From positions 152,242-216,241 of the forward strand of contig NZ_LT629967.1 of the NCBI RefSeq assembly GCF_900104665.1: a DNA stretch of 64,000 nucleotides. The letters are read 5' to 3'. This document shows, one piece after another, positions 9,615 to 19,322 of the stretch. Below the pieces are notes generated by a model. The model was not told where the DNA came from. It searched no databases and was given only the letters and a program-made list of their open reading frames with translations. Position 1 is the first letter of the stretch. Every line of letters begins with the position of its first letter. The stretch comes from Traorella massiliensis (GTDB taxonomy: Bacteria; Bacillota_I; Bacilli_A; Erysipelotrichales; Erysipelotrichaceae). Both the position numbers and the translations under genes were made by a program.

Positions 9615-10063
9615 AAATAACAAGTATTGGTTTAAAAAATGGTATCTTTGATGATAAATATGGTAAAAGAGGAGCTGAAATTTCCATCCCATTTAAAATC
9701 GAGGACGCTCCTGAAAATACAAAATGCTATGCCTTTCTATTTGAAGACAAAGATGCGATTCCTGTATGTGGATTTAGTTTTATTCATTGGGTAGGATGGA
9801 ATCTGACAAGAGATGAAGTACAAGATGGAGAAAGTGAAAGTGCCGATGATTTTATTTCGGGCTATCATTCTCTTGCAAAAGAAACGGACAAACATTATGT
9901 CGGTATGGCTCCTCCTGATAAAGATCATACCTATGAACTTCATGTTTATGCATTGGATCGTATGATTGATTTAGATGAACAACATTATTTCAACGATCTT
10001 TATTGGAAAATGGAAGGACATATTCTTGAAGAAGCTATTTTGAAAGGAATTTATAAATCATAA
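9611..10063 (+). CDS. YbhB/YbcL-type PEBP family protein
   Basis: A 150-residue phosphatidylethanolamine-binding-protein homologue (Raf-kinase-inhibitor-like bacterial branch). It shows FKIEDAPENTKCYAFLFED, then FIHWVGWNLTRD, which corresponds to the conserved ligand-pocket block, and the GMAPPDKDHTYELHVYALD segment matching the usual PP-x-GxHxYxF block. No signal peptide, so cytoplasmic. The ligand and role are not established for most bacterial members. Its ATG overlaps the aminotransferase stop (ATGA), making it the third gene of the Lrp-aminotransferase operon, closed by a bidirectional terminator. Confidence 0.88.
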   Translation: MKITSIGLKNGIFDDKYGKRGAEISIPFKIEDAPENTKCYAFLFEDKDAIPVCGFSFIHWVGWNLTRDEVQDGESESADDFISGYHSLAKETDKHYVGMAPPDKDHTYELHVYALDRMIDLDEQHYFNDLYWKMEGHILEEAILKGIYKS

Positions 10064-10095
10064 AAGCCTCGCTTAGTTTGCGAGGCTTTCTTCTT
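10063..10095. terminator. Bidirectional terminator between convergent genes
   Basis: AAAGCCTCG / CGAGGCTTT arms (10063-10071, 10081-10089) with T-rich flanks on both strands. It serves the PEBP operon and the MATE gene, whose stop codon lies inside it. Confidence 0.85.
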
Positions 10096-11443
10096 TGATT
10101 TTATGTGAAACTTTTCTAAATACAAATATAAAGGTAATGACATGAGCAAACGCTGTAATGATCCAGCTTACAGGATAAGAAATATATACCATTTCAATCG
10201 TATGATAAACATTAAATATTGTTGCCAGCCATAAAATACGCAGACCGCAAGCACCTACAAGCGATACGATCATTGGAAAAATTGAATATCCCAAACCTCT
10301 TAAAGTTCCTACCATGACATCCATCATACCACATAAGAAATAAGTCTTAGATACATAACCAAGGCGAACGATCCCTGCTGCAATAACTGCCGGATCATCT
10401 GAATAAATAGATAATAAAATATCGCCAAAATACCAGGCACCAATTCCTAACACAAGTCCTGTAACAATAACTAAGAACTGACAAGAAAGAAGTGTTTGCT
10501 TGATACGATCCATTCTTTTAGCTCCCATATTTTGACTAGTAAATGTCAAGCACGACTGATAAAAAGCATTCATGCCCGTATAAACAAAACCTTCAATATT
10601 CTGTGCCGCACCATTGCCTGCCATGATCGTTGAACCGAATGAATTTACAGAAGCTTGAATCACAACATTTGATAATGAGAATACACATCCTTGAATACCT
10701 GCCGGAAGTCCAATTTTCAAGATATCAAAAAACTTATTCAAATCAATCCGCATTTCTTTAGGACGAAGCTGCATACCACCTTTTTCATGAGTTAAACAGA
10801 TAAATATAAGCGCTGCAGAAATAATTTGTGAAACAACTGTTGCAATCCCTACACCAGCAACCCCTAAATGAAAAACTATAACTAACAGCAGATTTAAAAC
10901 CACATTAACCGCTCCTGCTAATGCCAAATAATATAAAGGGCGTTTGGTATCTCCCTTTGCACGTAAAATGCTTGCACCATAATTATAAATCAATGAAGCT
11001 GTTATTCCTAAAAAATAAATTCGCAAATAAAGTACCGAAAGATCAATAACATTACTCGGAGTATCCATCCATTCCAGCATTGGTCTTGCGGCTGCTATCC
11101 CAAATATCGTCAGAATAATACCACCGATGATACTTAGCATCATTGCTGTATGTACCGTCTTACTGATTTCTTCCTGCTCATCAGCACCAATATGCCGAGC
11201 AACAACAACATTGGCTCCAATAGAAAGGCCAATAAAAATATTCACGATCAAATTAATCAAAGCTCCTGTTGAACTAACAGCTGCCAAAGATTCATGACCA
11301 TCAAATTTCCCCACTACAATAATATCCGCTGCATTAAACAAAAGCTGCAATACCCCGCTAGCAATTAGCGGTAATGAAAACAATAAAATCTTTGGCAAAA
11401 GTTTTCCTTCTGTCATATCAATGCGATAATGATCGCCTGCCAT
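10073..11443 (-). CDS. MATE family efflux transporter
   Basis: A 456-residue membrane protein with about twelve hydrophobic segments in two related halves. The start MAGDHYRIDMTEGKLLPKILLFSLPLIASGVLQ split across the first helix is typical of the DinF/NorM-like branch abundant in gut Bacillota, and FNAADIIVVGKFDGHESLAAV is the usual first-loop block. Such pumps expel drugs or metabolites using Na+ or H+ gradients; the substrate cannot be told. A strong GGGGTGG site precedes the ATG. Single gene between two terminators. Confidence 0.94.
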   Translation of the reverse strand: MAGDHYRIDMTEGKLLPKILLFSLPLIASGVLQLLFNAADIIVVGKFDGHESLAAVSSTGALINLIVNIFIGLSIGANVVVARHIGADEQEEISKTVHTAMMLSIIGGIILTIFGIAAARPMLEWMDTPSNVIDLSVLYLRIYFLGITASLIYNYGASILRAKGDTKRPLYYLALAGAVNVVLNLLLVIVFHLGVAGVGIATVVSQIISAALIFICLTHEKGGMQLRPKEMRIDLNKFFDILKIGLPAGIQGCVFSLSNVVIQASVNSFGSTIMAGNGAAQNIEGFVYTGMNAFYQSCLTFTSQNMGAKRMDRIKQTLLSCQFLVIVTGLVLGIGAWYFGDILLSIYSDDPAVIAAGIVRLGYVSKTYFLCGMMDVMVGTLRGLGYSIFPMIVSLVGACGLRILWLATIFNVYHTIEMVYISYPVSWIITAFAHVITFIFVFRKVSHKIKEESLAN

Positions 11444-11509
11444 TTTACCACCCCTTTACATATGTGTGAATTATTTTACGCTCTTTCTCTATGGAATTCA
11501 ACCATCTAA

Positions 11510-11536
11510 AATAAGAAAAGCCAAATTTTATTTGGC
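11510..11536 (-). terminator. Terminator of the dbpA-like gene
   Basis: GCCAAAT / ATTTGGC arms around three bases, followed on the reverse strand by TTTTCTTATTTT. The stop codon lies in the stem. Confidence 0.8.
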
Positions 11537-12931
11537 CTTTTCAACAATGATCATTTTATTCTTAATTTTACGCTTTTTTAAATCTTCTAATACCATTTCT
11601 CCCTTACCGTTTAATATATCTACATAGCTTTGGTGCTCTAATATTTCAATAACTCCAATATCTTCAAATGTCACATTTTTATTTTCAAGAATAGCTCCTA
11701 CAATATCCCCTGGACGTATCTTTTTATTTTTACCGCCTTTAAGATAAAGCTTCATGATCTGTTCACTTAATTTTTCATCTTTCAGATGAACACGCTCACT
11801 TGTTGCCAATTCCTTACTCATTACAGATTTCTTCGCATATGTTTCAATAAAATGAGTATCCAGTTCTTCTTCCATTCGTTCTATGTATTTCATCTGTGTA
11901 TCCAAAACAAGCGTGTAGGATTCCCCTCTACGATCCACACGGCCGCTTCTTCCAATCCGATGAATCAGATTCTCTGCGGTTGTTGGACAATCATAGTTAT
12001 AGACATGAGAGATTTTTTCAATGTCGATACCTCTTGCCGCAACATCACTGGCAATCAGAAAACGAAACATACCTTTTTTAAAATCCTGCATATTTAACAG
12101 CCGCTCATCCTGGTCTAAACCTCCGTGAATCATACAGCAGGAATATCCCTCATCATAAAAAGCATCAAATACTGTTTCTACATTTTCTCTAAAATTACAG
12201 AAAATGATTGCCTGTGAAGGCTTATGTTCATTCATAAGATGAAAAAGTGTTTCCATCTTATTTTCCTTAGTCACTTTAACATAATAAAGTGAAATATTCG
12301 TATTATATTCCTTTGCCTCTTTGATTTGGATCTCAACTGGATCATGAAGATATTTGCCGGCAATCTGTTTTACATCATCATTCATCGTAGCACTGAATAA
12401 TGCCATATTACATAAAGGTAAAGTCTGCAATATTTTCTCAAGGTCATCTAAAAAGCCAAGTTTAAAACATTCATCCGCTTCATCAATAATACAAGTATGA
12501 ACCATTGAAAGATCAAGCGTCCCTCTTTCAATATGATCAAGAATACGTCCGATCGTACCACAAACTACATGTACCTTCTGTTTCAATGCAGTTATCTGTC
12601 CTTTGATTGGTTGTTGTCCAAATATCGGCAATGCATTGATTCTCTTATATGAACCAATTGCTTTAAATTCACCTGCCACCTGTTTCGCCAACTCTCTTGT
12701 TGGTGTCAAGACTAATACCTGAGGCTGATTCAACATCCAGTCGATCTTCTCAATTTCCGGAATAGCATAACTCGCTGTTTTCCCGCTTCCTGTTTTTGAT
12801 CGGACAATTACATCTTTTTTATCTAAAAGAATCGGGATTACTTTCTCTTGTACAGGTAAAACTTCTTTATATTCTAATATATCTAAAGCCTTTAATATCT
12901 CAGCACTTAAGCCTAATTCATTAAATTTCAT
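11528..12931 (-). CDS. dbpA: DEAD-box RNA helicase, DbpA/YxiN type
   Basis: About 467 residues. The helicase core shows the Q-motif segment FNELGLSAEI, Walker A SKTGSGKTASY (near 48-58), PTRELAKQ, the DEAD variant DEADE, SAT, and HRIGRSGRVDRRG. The last 75 residues (IRPGDIVGAILENKNV through DILNGKGEMVLEDL) form the RNA-binding domain of DbpA/YxiN, which recognises hairpin 92 of 23S rRNA, so a role in late 50S ribosome assembly is likely. I use the ATG at 12931 (MKFNEL), nine bases after AAAGGG, over the GTG nine bases earlier. Confidence 0.92.
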   Translation of the reverse strand: MKFNELGLSAEILKALDILEYKEVLPVQEKVIPILLDKKDVIVRSKTGSGKTASYAIPEIEKIDWMLNQPQVLVLTPTRELAKQVAGEFKAIGSYKRINALPIFGQQPIKGQITALKQKVHVVCGTIGRILDHIERGTLDLSMVHTCIIDEADECFKLGFLDDLEKILQTLPLCNMALFSATMNDDVKQIAGKYLHDPVEIQIKEAKEYNTNISLYYVKVTKENKMETLFHLMNEHKPSQAIIFCNFRENVETVFDAFYDEGYSCCMIHGGLDQDERLLNMQDFKKGMFRFLIASDVAARGIDIEKISHVYNYDCPTTAENLIHRIGRSGRVDRRGESYTLVLDTQMKYIERMEEELDTHFIETYAKKSVMSKELATSERVHLKDEKLSEQIMKLYLKGGKNKKIRPGDIVGAILENKNVTFEDIGVIEILEHQSYVDILNGKGEMVLEDLKKRKIKNKMIIVEKAK

Positions 12932-13015
12932 ATTTATCACCCTTTCTATTTTACCACATTAGCAAATCATTTTGAAAACATGTGCAAATATTGTATAATA
13001 GAAATAGGTGATTTT

Positions 13016-13381
13016 ATGTACTTTATCAATTACAGCAAATGTTCAACATGTCAAAAAGCAAAGAAACATCTTGAAAGAATGGGTGTTGATTTTATTGACC
13101 GTCCCATTAAAGAAGGTGTGACCAAAGAGGAATTACAGATATGGATTCCTTTATCAAACAAACCCATTCAGAAGTTTTTCAATGCAAGCGGGCAGCTTTA
13201 TCGAAATGGCAATTATAAGGAAAGACTTCCTCAAATGAGTGATAATGAAAAAATGGAAGCTCTTGCCAGTGATGGCATGTTAGTGAAACGGCCTTTACTA
13301 GTAGGTGATAATTTTGTACTTGTAGGGTATAATGAAAAGGAATATGATGAGATAGGTGAGAAATATGGAAAAAAGCAGTGA
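13016..13381 (+). CDS. Spx/ArsC-family thioredoxin-fold protein
   Basis: About 121 residues with the ArsC/Spx fold. The redox pair is intact as CSTCQKA near residue 8, and RPIKEGVTKEELQIW, RPLLVGDN and VGYNEKEYDE are typical of the YffB/YusI-like reductase branch rather than the RNA-polymerase-binding Spx itself, which is longer. Function may be glutathione-independent thiol or arsenate reduction; this is not certain. Start ATG at 13016 behind AGGTG; the longer open frame from 12980 has no ribosome site. Overlaps the next gene by 17 bases. Confidence 0.85.
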   Translation: MYFINYSKCSTCQKAKKHLERMGVDFIDRPIKEGVTKEELQIWIPLSNKPIQKFFNASGQLYRNGNYKERLPQMSDNEKMEALASDGMLVKRPLLVGDNFVLVGYNEKEYDEIGEKYGKKQ

Positions 13382-13742
13382 AAGCTTAGAAATGTATCTT
13401 GAAACAATGTATTTATTAGAACTAACTGTCGGTAAGATACGCTGTGTGGATATTGCCAAACAAATGCATGTATCTAAACCAAGCGTCAATAAAGCTGTAA
13501 ATGTATTGAAGGAACAAGGCTATCTGACTCAGGAAACGTATGGCAATGTACATTTGACAGAATCTGGTCGTAATAAAGCAATGAAAATTTATGAAAGACA
13601 TACGATCCTTTCATGCTATCTAGAAGAAGTCTTAAACATTTCACATGATACTGCTGAAAATGATGCCTGCAAAATGGAACATATCCTAAGTGAAGAAACA
13701 TTCAATAAAATTAAAGAAATTGTGAAAAACTCTCAGCAATAA
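13365..13742 (+). CDS. DtxR/MntR-type metal-dependent regulator
   Basis: About 125 residues. Residues 1-65 form a winged helix (SLEMYLETMYLL, VDIAKQMHVSKPSVNKAVNVLKEQGYLTQE), and 66-125 the start of a metal-binding and dimerisation domain (GRNKAMKIYERHTILSCYLEEVL, then ENDACKMEHILSEETF, with the Cys, Glu and His expected in the metal site). The C-terminal SH3-like domain is absent, as in MntR. The likely role is repression of metal or redox genes. Start ATG at 13365 behind AGGTGAG. Co-transcribed with the thioredoxin-fold gene and followed by a terminator. Confidence 0.86.
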   Translation: MEKSSESLEMYLETMYLLELTVGKIRCVDIAKQMHVSKPSVNKAVNVLKEQGYLTQETYGNVHLTESGRNKAMKIYERHTILSCYLEEVLNISHDTAENDACKMEHILSEETFNKIKEIVKNSQQ

Positions 13743-13760
13743 GCGATTAATAAAAGTAAT

Positions 13761-13801
13761 AAAAGAGGAAAATGCTTGTAATGCATCATTTCCTCTTTTT
13801 A
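13761..13801 (+). terminator. Terminator of the DtxR-like unit
   Basis: AAGAGGAAAATGC pairs with GCATCATTTCCTCTT (one bulge), then five T. The remaining gap to 14013 holds no recognisable gene or signal. Confidence 0.85.
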
Positions 13802-14013
13802 GTATCTAAATTTCTTTTTTATTTTATCTCAAATTCTCTTCTTGCACTGGTTTTGTAAAGCAAGTTTTCATAATAAAAAATCTTAATAGGTTTATGTGCT
13901 TAAGTATACTTTACACCTCTATCACTTAAGTGCATTTTAAATCTTTTAATCAGATTGTCTATCCGCAATATAAAGATTGATCCTCACATTTAAGAAGATA
14001 TACATAGTAACCA

Positions 14014-15339
14014 TTATGATTTTGAATATTCATCTTCTTTTTTCCATTGCATAATATCTTGTTTATATAAATCTAACATATTTTCCTGATAACCAGATAA
14101 TCCTTTACTCTTTATTAAATTACCTATATCTTTTGTCTGCGAATTTGTTAGGTTTTCAAGAATAGAGATCCTTTTTTGATCTATCTTCTTTGATGGATGT
14201 GAATAATAATAATCTTCACAAGAATAATGCCATAAATGAATTCTATCAGAATATCTTGTTTTTAATTTATCAGCGATCAGTAATCCTTCAGGATCAAAAT
14301 CACCACAATAAAGCATTTCTATTCCAGCCTCATAAATTTTATCTAATAATAGATATCCACAGTAATTTAAATTCCCATATGTACAGACAAATCCTAATTG
14401 ATCGATAATGTTCACTTTTGAAACATGTACAAGTTCTTGAAAAACTGATGGATTTTCAATAACAAGCACCCTTTTGCAACATTTACGATCAATCGAATCA
14501 ATACTGTTAAGATTTAAAGCATTTACATTCCATATTTCAAAGCGATCATAAAACCCTTGCCATCCCGAATGAATCTTTTTATCGTTATCATACGCTAAAA
14601 GATGAGCAATCATACAAAAATTATTTATGTTTTCCTGAAGAAGGCCTACCTTATAAAAAGTTAAGTTCTTATCCAATAAAGATTTCTGCATATACGAATC
14701 AGAAGTAAAATAACAAGCACCATGATACAAAAGAGTATTCATAAAGCGATGATTGTCAAAAGAGTGAGGATCTCTTGTAATTTTTGCGGCAAATACCGAC
14801 ATCTTCATATTTTGATGACTCCACATAGGAAAATTGTTCATTGCATCCATGACCTGTTCACATTCAGCAATAAATTTCTCTGGTTCTTGATGAATCTTTT
14901 TGACCATTTGGATGTATATTGAATCTTTTGAATTCAAACAATATTCAAGCCATTCACCAGCTTTTGTATTTTTATATTTTTCAGATAAATTTATAAATAT
15001 CTGATGTATTTTTTCTTCTTCTATTTGCCTGATCTTTTTATTTGATAATAAATCATCCTGAAAATACATTTGTAGCACAATATTGAAATCCGCTCCCTCA
15101 AATCGAGAGTTTTCAATGGCTTTTATAACCTGATTGAATCGTATTTTAATCATTGTTTGTTTATGAAAATTCATTCCTAAAAAATTGGCAATACATTCTC
15201 GATTATCATCATTGAGCTCAAGTAGTATCTGTCCGCCTGCATGTCCATATTTTTTTACTTTTTTCTTCCACTCTTGCATAAATGTATCAAAGTGATCAGA
15301 CTTCAAATATATACACAACTCTTCATCAGGTGATCTCAT
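14014..15339 (-). CDS. jetD: Wadjet nuclease subunit JetD
   Basis: A 441-residue protein and the nuclease of a Wadjet system, which recognises closed circular plasmids by loop extrusion and cuts them. Residues about 290-400 form a Toprim-type domain of the DUF2399 kind: VLVIENPSVF (catalytic Glu), GFVCTYGN, and YCGDFDPEGLLIADKL with the acidic DxD pair that would bind metal. The N-terminal 280 residues are helical and presumably form the arm that contacts JetC. The ATG overlaps the jetC stop (ATGA). Last gene of the operon; no clear terminator follows. All key acidic residues are intact. Confidence 0.92.
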   Translation of the reverse strand: MRSPDEELCIYLKSDHFDTFMQEWKKKVKKYGHAGGQILLELNDDNRECIANFLGMNFHKQTMIKIRFNQVIKAIENSRFEGADFNIVLQMYFQDDLLSNKKIRQIEEEKIHQIFINLSEKYKNTKAGEWLEYCLNSKDSIYIQMVKKIHQEPEKFIAECEQVMDAMNNFPMWSHQNMKMSVFAAKITRDPHSFDNHRFMNTLLYHGACYFTSDSYMQKSLLDKNLTFYKVGLLQENINNFCMIAHLLAYDNDKKIHSGWQGFYDRFEIWNVNALNLNSIDSIDRKCCKRVLVIENPSVFQELVHVSKVNIIDQLGFVCTYGNLNYCGYLLLDKIYEAGIEMLYCGDFDPEGLLIADKLKTRYSDRIHLWHYSCEDYYYSHPSKKIDQKRISILENLTNSQTKDIGNLIKSKGLSGYQENMLDLYKQDIMQWKKEDEYSKS

Positions 15340-18300
15340 ATATTCACCAGCCTTTTCTTATAGCCATTCCATTCATAGGTAATTACACTGACATATTTGG
15401 CGTTTTCTGGTCTAAATAATTCATGAATCGCCAGTCCTTTAACATTTGGATAATCACCCCATAAAACCTGTGAATTCATAATATAATCAAATTTAAACTT
15501 TGCAATTAAATCAAACATATTACTAATGTTTTTATCATCCATCCCTGCAAAGGCTTCATCGAGTGCAATCAATACTGGAGCATCCTCTCTGGCATTTTCA
15601 AATTTGGCCGCAACTGCTGAAAATAGAGGCACATACATGGACATTGCTTTTTCTCCTCCAGAGAAAGAATAAAAGGCATTATTAGTCATTTCCTTTTTTC
15701 TCTCACCTTTTTTTTCATAAAGGATTCTAAAATCAAACCAATTTCTATAATCTAATACTTTTTTCATAACTGTATGTAAAGATTCATTTGAATCCTCTTG
15801 CTGAGACAATTTCCGTGCTGTCGAAATCTTACTTCTAAAATGTGTGGAAAGAGCCTTATAATCACTATCTTTAAGTATATGAACATCTTTTGATAACAAA
15901 GCAACCAGCTTTTCAGAATTCAATTCATCCTCATTTTCTGCCTTATGGCTTTTCCATTGCAGACCCAATTTAAGCCCACTGCTCGTATTCATCTCACTCA
16001 TATAACGATTCATATTTTTTACCCATGCCTCGCTTTTTTGAATATGATGTTTAATCTTCTTTGAAATTGTATTGATCAAAACATCTTCAATAAGATGGCG
16101 ATCACTCTCGGCTAATAAATTATTCTGTATCTGAATATTATCATTCAATTTTTCTACCAGTTCAGAAAACGAAATTTTTGTTCCATGATAACGAGCATGA
16201 ATATCAAGACGCTTTGCCTCTTCATCTTCTTCAAATAAATTAATGATTCCTAAATTGTATTCCTGCAAATTGCCTCGATTCGTGTAAAAAACATTCTGAA
16301 GATCAATTGAAAGATCCTTTTTCTTAATTGAAGCATTCTTTTCATTTAAATATTTATGTGCTTCGCTGATCTGTTCAAACGATATATCAGTTAACACATA
16401 ACCCAGACTTGCTTCTTGTTTATATCTTTGATAAGCTTTTTGTTCAATCATTTCTTTTTCTGATCGAATGATATATAGTTTTGATAAATTTTCTTTATCA
16501 TTTTGCAGTTTTTCTGACATTTTCCCCAGCATCTGGTTTTCATTAGCTTTAAGTTCTTCTATTTCTTTTAATCTCATTTCAATTTCATCTAAACGTTTTA
16601 TAGTTTCTTCGAACCCGCTGTCTTTTAATTGCTTTTTAAGAACATCTAAAAGCTGACAATTCTTTTGAATTGAAAATTTAAGAGCAGAAATCTCGCCTTG
16701 AATCGCTAATAAATCATTCTCAGCCGACTCACATTGGCTGCAATAAGAAACATATAATTCATACTGATGAATATAATGAAGATGTCGTGTTATAAATTCC
16801 TGAAGGAGCATTTCATATTCTTTAAAGTCCTTTTTTCTCGCTTCAAAAACATCTTGCAGTGCATTTATACCAAGATGATCCGCTAATTCACTGATATGAT
16901 GCTGAATCATAATGATTTCATTTTGACATTTATTAATATCATCCTCAAATTTCTGAATACTTCTTACTATCGTTTCTATTTCCTTTTCATTATTTGTTAT
17001 CTTTTGTTTTATTGAATCTAGCTCATCTTTAGGGGGATAAGAATGATATTCTTTTTCCAAAATATCAAGACTGATATCAGCTTCATCTATTTTATGTAAA
17101 ACATCTTTCTGTCTTGATAATAAATCATTGATAAGGCATTCATAAGCATTTATTTTTTCCTGCCGATATTTTTCACGAGTGTTCTTTCCTATAAAACAAG
17201 ACAAATATGATTCAGAAATTGTTCCTGTAATATCCCCACTTTGATAAGTGAAATGATTAAATTTAGTATTACTGATATCAACTCCAATAGCAGAAAAAAA
17301 CTCATTAAGATCCTTATCTGCATCATGAATCCAATAAGGTTTAAGAGCAGATAAGTTTTTAGTAGTGAAAAGATATGTATCCGCCATTCCCTTACGATGT
17401 GTCAGTACTTCAAAACGATATTTTTCTTCTACTACAAGAGCATTTAAAAGGTGAGAACGCATAAAAACTTCTTCTATCTGATTTTTAGTATTCTCTGAAA
17501 TTTCATCGCCAAATTCTAACAATGTATATAAAGGCTGATATGAAATTCTTCTATCCTGTAGAAATTGTCTGTTTTCTTTCATTGCTTCATCAATTTCTGG
17601 AACAGGATCTTCCATATTCCTCCATTTTTCAAATTCACACTGAGCTTCATTTAGTTCTTTTTCAAGCTGCTGATTCATACTTTGATATTTATATTTATCT
17701 TCAATTAGATTTTTATATACTTGATTGTAAGAATCAGTTATTAACTTCTCAATATATAGATAAGAATCTTCGATATCGTATCTTCTTAAGGCATCATTGA
17801 TATTCATCATCTTATCTTTGCTCATGATCAGTACTTGATTTTGTTCGTACCATTTATGAAAGGCTTCCTGTTGATCATCAATTTTTTCATTTAAAAGCTG
17901 CACCAGTTTTTCATATTCTCTTTCAGCCTTTTCCTGATTTTGTAGTTGTTCTTCTTTTTGATCAATCAGTGCATCTTTTAATTCATTTGACTTATTTTTC
18001 TCTTTAAATAACTCTATTCCTTCTTCAAGATCTCTGATTTCCTGTTGAATACAGGATCTGGTATAAGTATAATCATATTCTTTTTCTGGATGTAACATGA
18101 CTTCTTGTTTTAAAGCAATATGTTCCGTAAACTGTATATTATCATTGATCTTTTCAAGATCATGATAATACTCTTCCAATTGAAGATAATGATCATTTTT
18201 TTGACCATCGGCTTTCTCCATATTTTCTTTAGCACGATTACATATGTCCCGTTTCTGGTCCTTTTGTTCTTCTTTCTTTTCCTTATTGTGTTCATCATCA

Positions 18301-19322
18301 GATATTTCTCTTTTTAAATCATTAATCCTATTTAAATGACCATCAAAATTTTTCTGATTTAAAACATTTCTTTCTTCTTTTAAGATCCTATCTTCATTCA
18401 TCAGCAGTTCTAGTTTTTCTTTTCCATTTTTTTGCTTTATTTCTGTATCACTGATTTCTTTATTTGCCCTTTTGATTTCTGTTTCATTTTTTTCATATTC
18501 ATCTTTGGCTTTCATATAAGCATTCAGTTTTTTTTCTAACTGAAGAGAATTGTATTGATCATAGATCTGAACAATAGATTTCGCAGAATCATAGCTTTGT
18601 CTTAACAAAAACAGCTGCTCTTCTATCTCATCCATACTTGAAATCGCTTCGCTCATCGGACGTAAATCATCCTCACTTAATGGCTGTAAGGAATTACTTA
18701 AAATGTCATGGATCATTGTCGGCTTTAATGAATTAGAAAGTTTAGGAGAGCGCACCTGCATTAGAAGATTGATGGCCTCTTTATATTCATCACGACTTGG
18801 AAAACCAAATAATGACTTATTTACACGTTCCATGTATTCTCTTTGAGAATCAATATACTGATCACCTATTCTATTTTTCAAAGCCGTTTTTGTAATGGCC
18901 AAATGGTTTTCCATTAAAAACAGATCTTTATTAATACGTCGATTATCTTCAATTACAAAATACCATGCATCTAATTGTTTATTTCTTCTTGCATGTAGAC
19001 CCATACCAATTGTTTTATACATTTCTACATCTTCTTTTTTAAATTCCAGATAGAGATATCCTATACGATCATCTCTATCACTGTCCTCTTCTAAAAGATA
19101 ATTTTCTATTCTTCTTGATTTAGTACCAAAAGAATCCAAGCGTTCACTACTTTTATTTCCGTCTAAAAGCAAAGGAATAAAACTTTGCATAGTGACTGAT
19201 TTTCCGCTTCCATTACTTCCCCTTAAAAGCATATGGCCATCTTTAAAGTAAAACTCCTCATTGACATAATACCAAAAATCAACCAGTCCTAAGCGATTCA
19301 TATGCCACTGTGCTTTTTTCAT
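15336..19322 (-). CDS. jetC: Wadjet SMC-like ATPase JetC
   Basis: A 1328-residue SMC/MukB-like motor. Walker A is GSNGSGKS at residues 35-42, the ABC signature is YSFSGGEKAMSM near 1218, and Walker B is VLIALDEAFAGMDD near 1248. Between them are long heptad-rich coiled-coil stretches (for example about 250-560 and 730-900) interrupted by a globular hinge-like block near 620-700. With JetA (kleisin-like) and JetB (KITE-like) it forms the DNA-extruding complex that senses plasmid circularity. It overlaps jetB and jetD by four bases each. No defect is visible, unlike jetA. Confidence 0.95.
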   Translation of the reverse strand: MKKAQWHMNRLGLVDFWYYVNEEFYFKDGHMLLRGSNGSGKSVTMQSFIPLLLDGNKSSERLDSFGTKSRRIENYLLEEDSDRDDRIGYLYLEFKKEDVEMYKTIGMGLHARRNKQLDAWYFVIEDNRRINKDLFLMENHLAITKTALKNRIGDQYIDSQREYMERVNKSLFGFPSRDEYKEAINLLMQVRSPKLSNSLKPTMIHDILSNSLQPLSEDDLRPMSEAISSMDEIEEQLFLLRQSYDSAKSIVQIYDQYNSLQLEKKLNAYMKAKDEYEKNETEIKRANKEISDTEIKQKNGKEKLELLMNEDRILKEERNVLNQKNFDGHLNRINDLKREISDDEHNKEKKEEQKDQKRDICNRAKENMEKADGQKNDHYLQLEEYYHDLEKINDNIQFTEHIALKQEVMLHPEKEYDYTYTRSCIQQEIRDLEEGIELFKEKNKSNELKDALIDQKEEQLQNQEKAEREYEKLVQLLNEKIDDQQEAFHKWYEQNQVLIMSKDKMMNINDALRRYDIEDSYLYIEKLITDSYNQVYKNLIEDKYKYQSMNQQLEKELNEAQCEFEKWRNMEDPVPEIDEAMKENRQFLQDRRISYQPLYTLLEFGDEISENTKNQIEEVFMRSHLLNALVVEEKYRFEVLTHRKGMADTYLFTTKNLSALKPYWIHDADKDLNEFFSAIGVDISNTKFNHFTYQSGDITGTISESYLSCFIGKNTREKYRQEKINAYECLINDLLSRQKDVLHKIDEADISLDILEKEYHSYPPKDELDSIKQKITNNEKEIETIVRSIQKFEDDINKCQNEIIMIQHHISELADHLGINALQDVFEARKKDFKEYEMLLQEFITRHLHYIHQYELYVSYCSQCESAENDLLAIQGEISALKFSIQKNCQLLDVLKKQLKDSGFEETIKRLDEIEMRLKEIEELKANENQMLGKMSEKLQNDKENLSKLYIIRSEKEMIEQKAYQRYKQEASLGYVLTDISFEQISEAHKYLNEKNASIKKKDLSIDLQNVFYTNRGNLQEYNLGIINLFEEDEEAKRLDIHARYHGTKISFSELVEKLNDNIQIQNNLLAESDRHLIEDVLINTISKKIKHHIQKSEAWVKNMNRYMSEMNTSSGLKLGLQWKSHKAENEDELNSEKLVALLSKDVHILKDSDYKALSTHFRSKISTARKLSQQEDSNESLHTVMKKVLDYRNWFDFRILYEKKGERKKEMTNNAFYSFSGGEKAMSMYVPLFSAVAAKFENAREDAPVLIALDEAFAGMDDKNISNMFDLIAKFKFDYIMNSQVLWGDYPNVKGLAIHELFRPENAKYVSVITYEWNGYKKRLVNI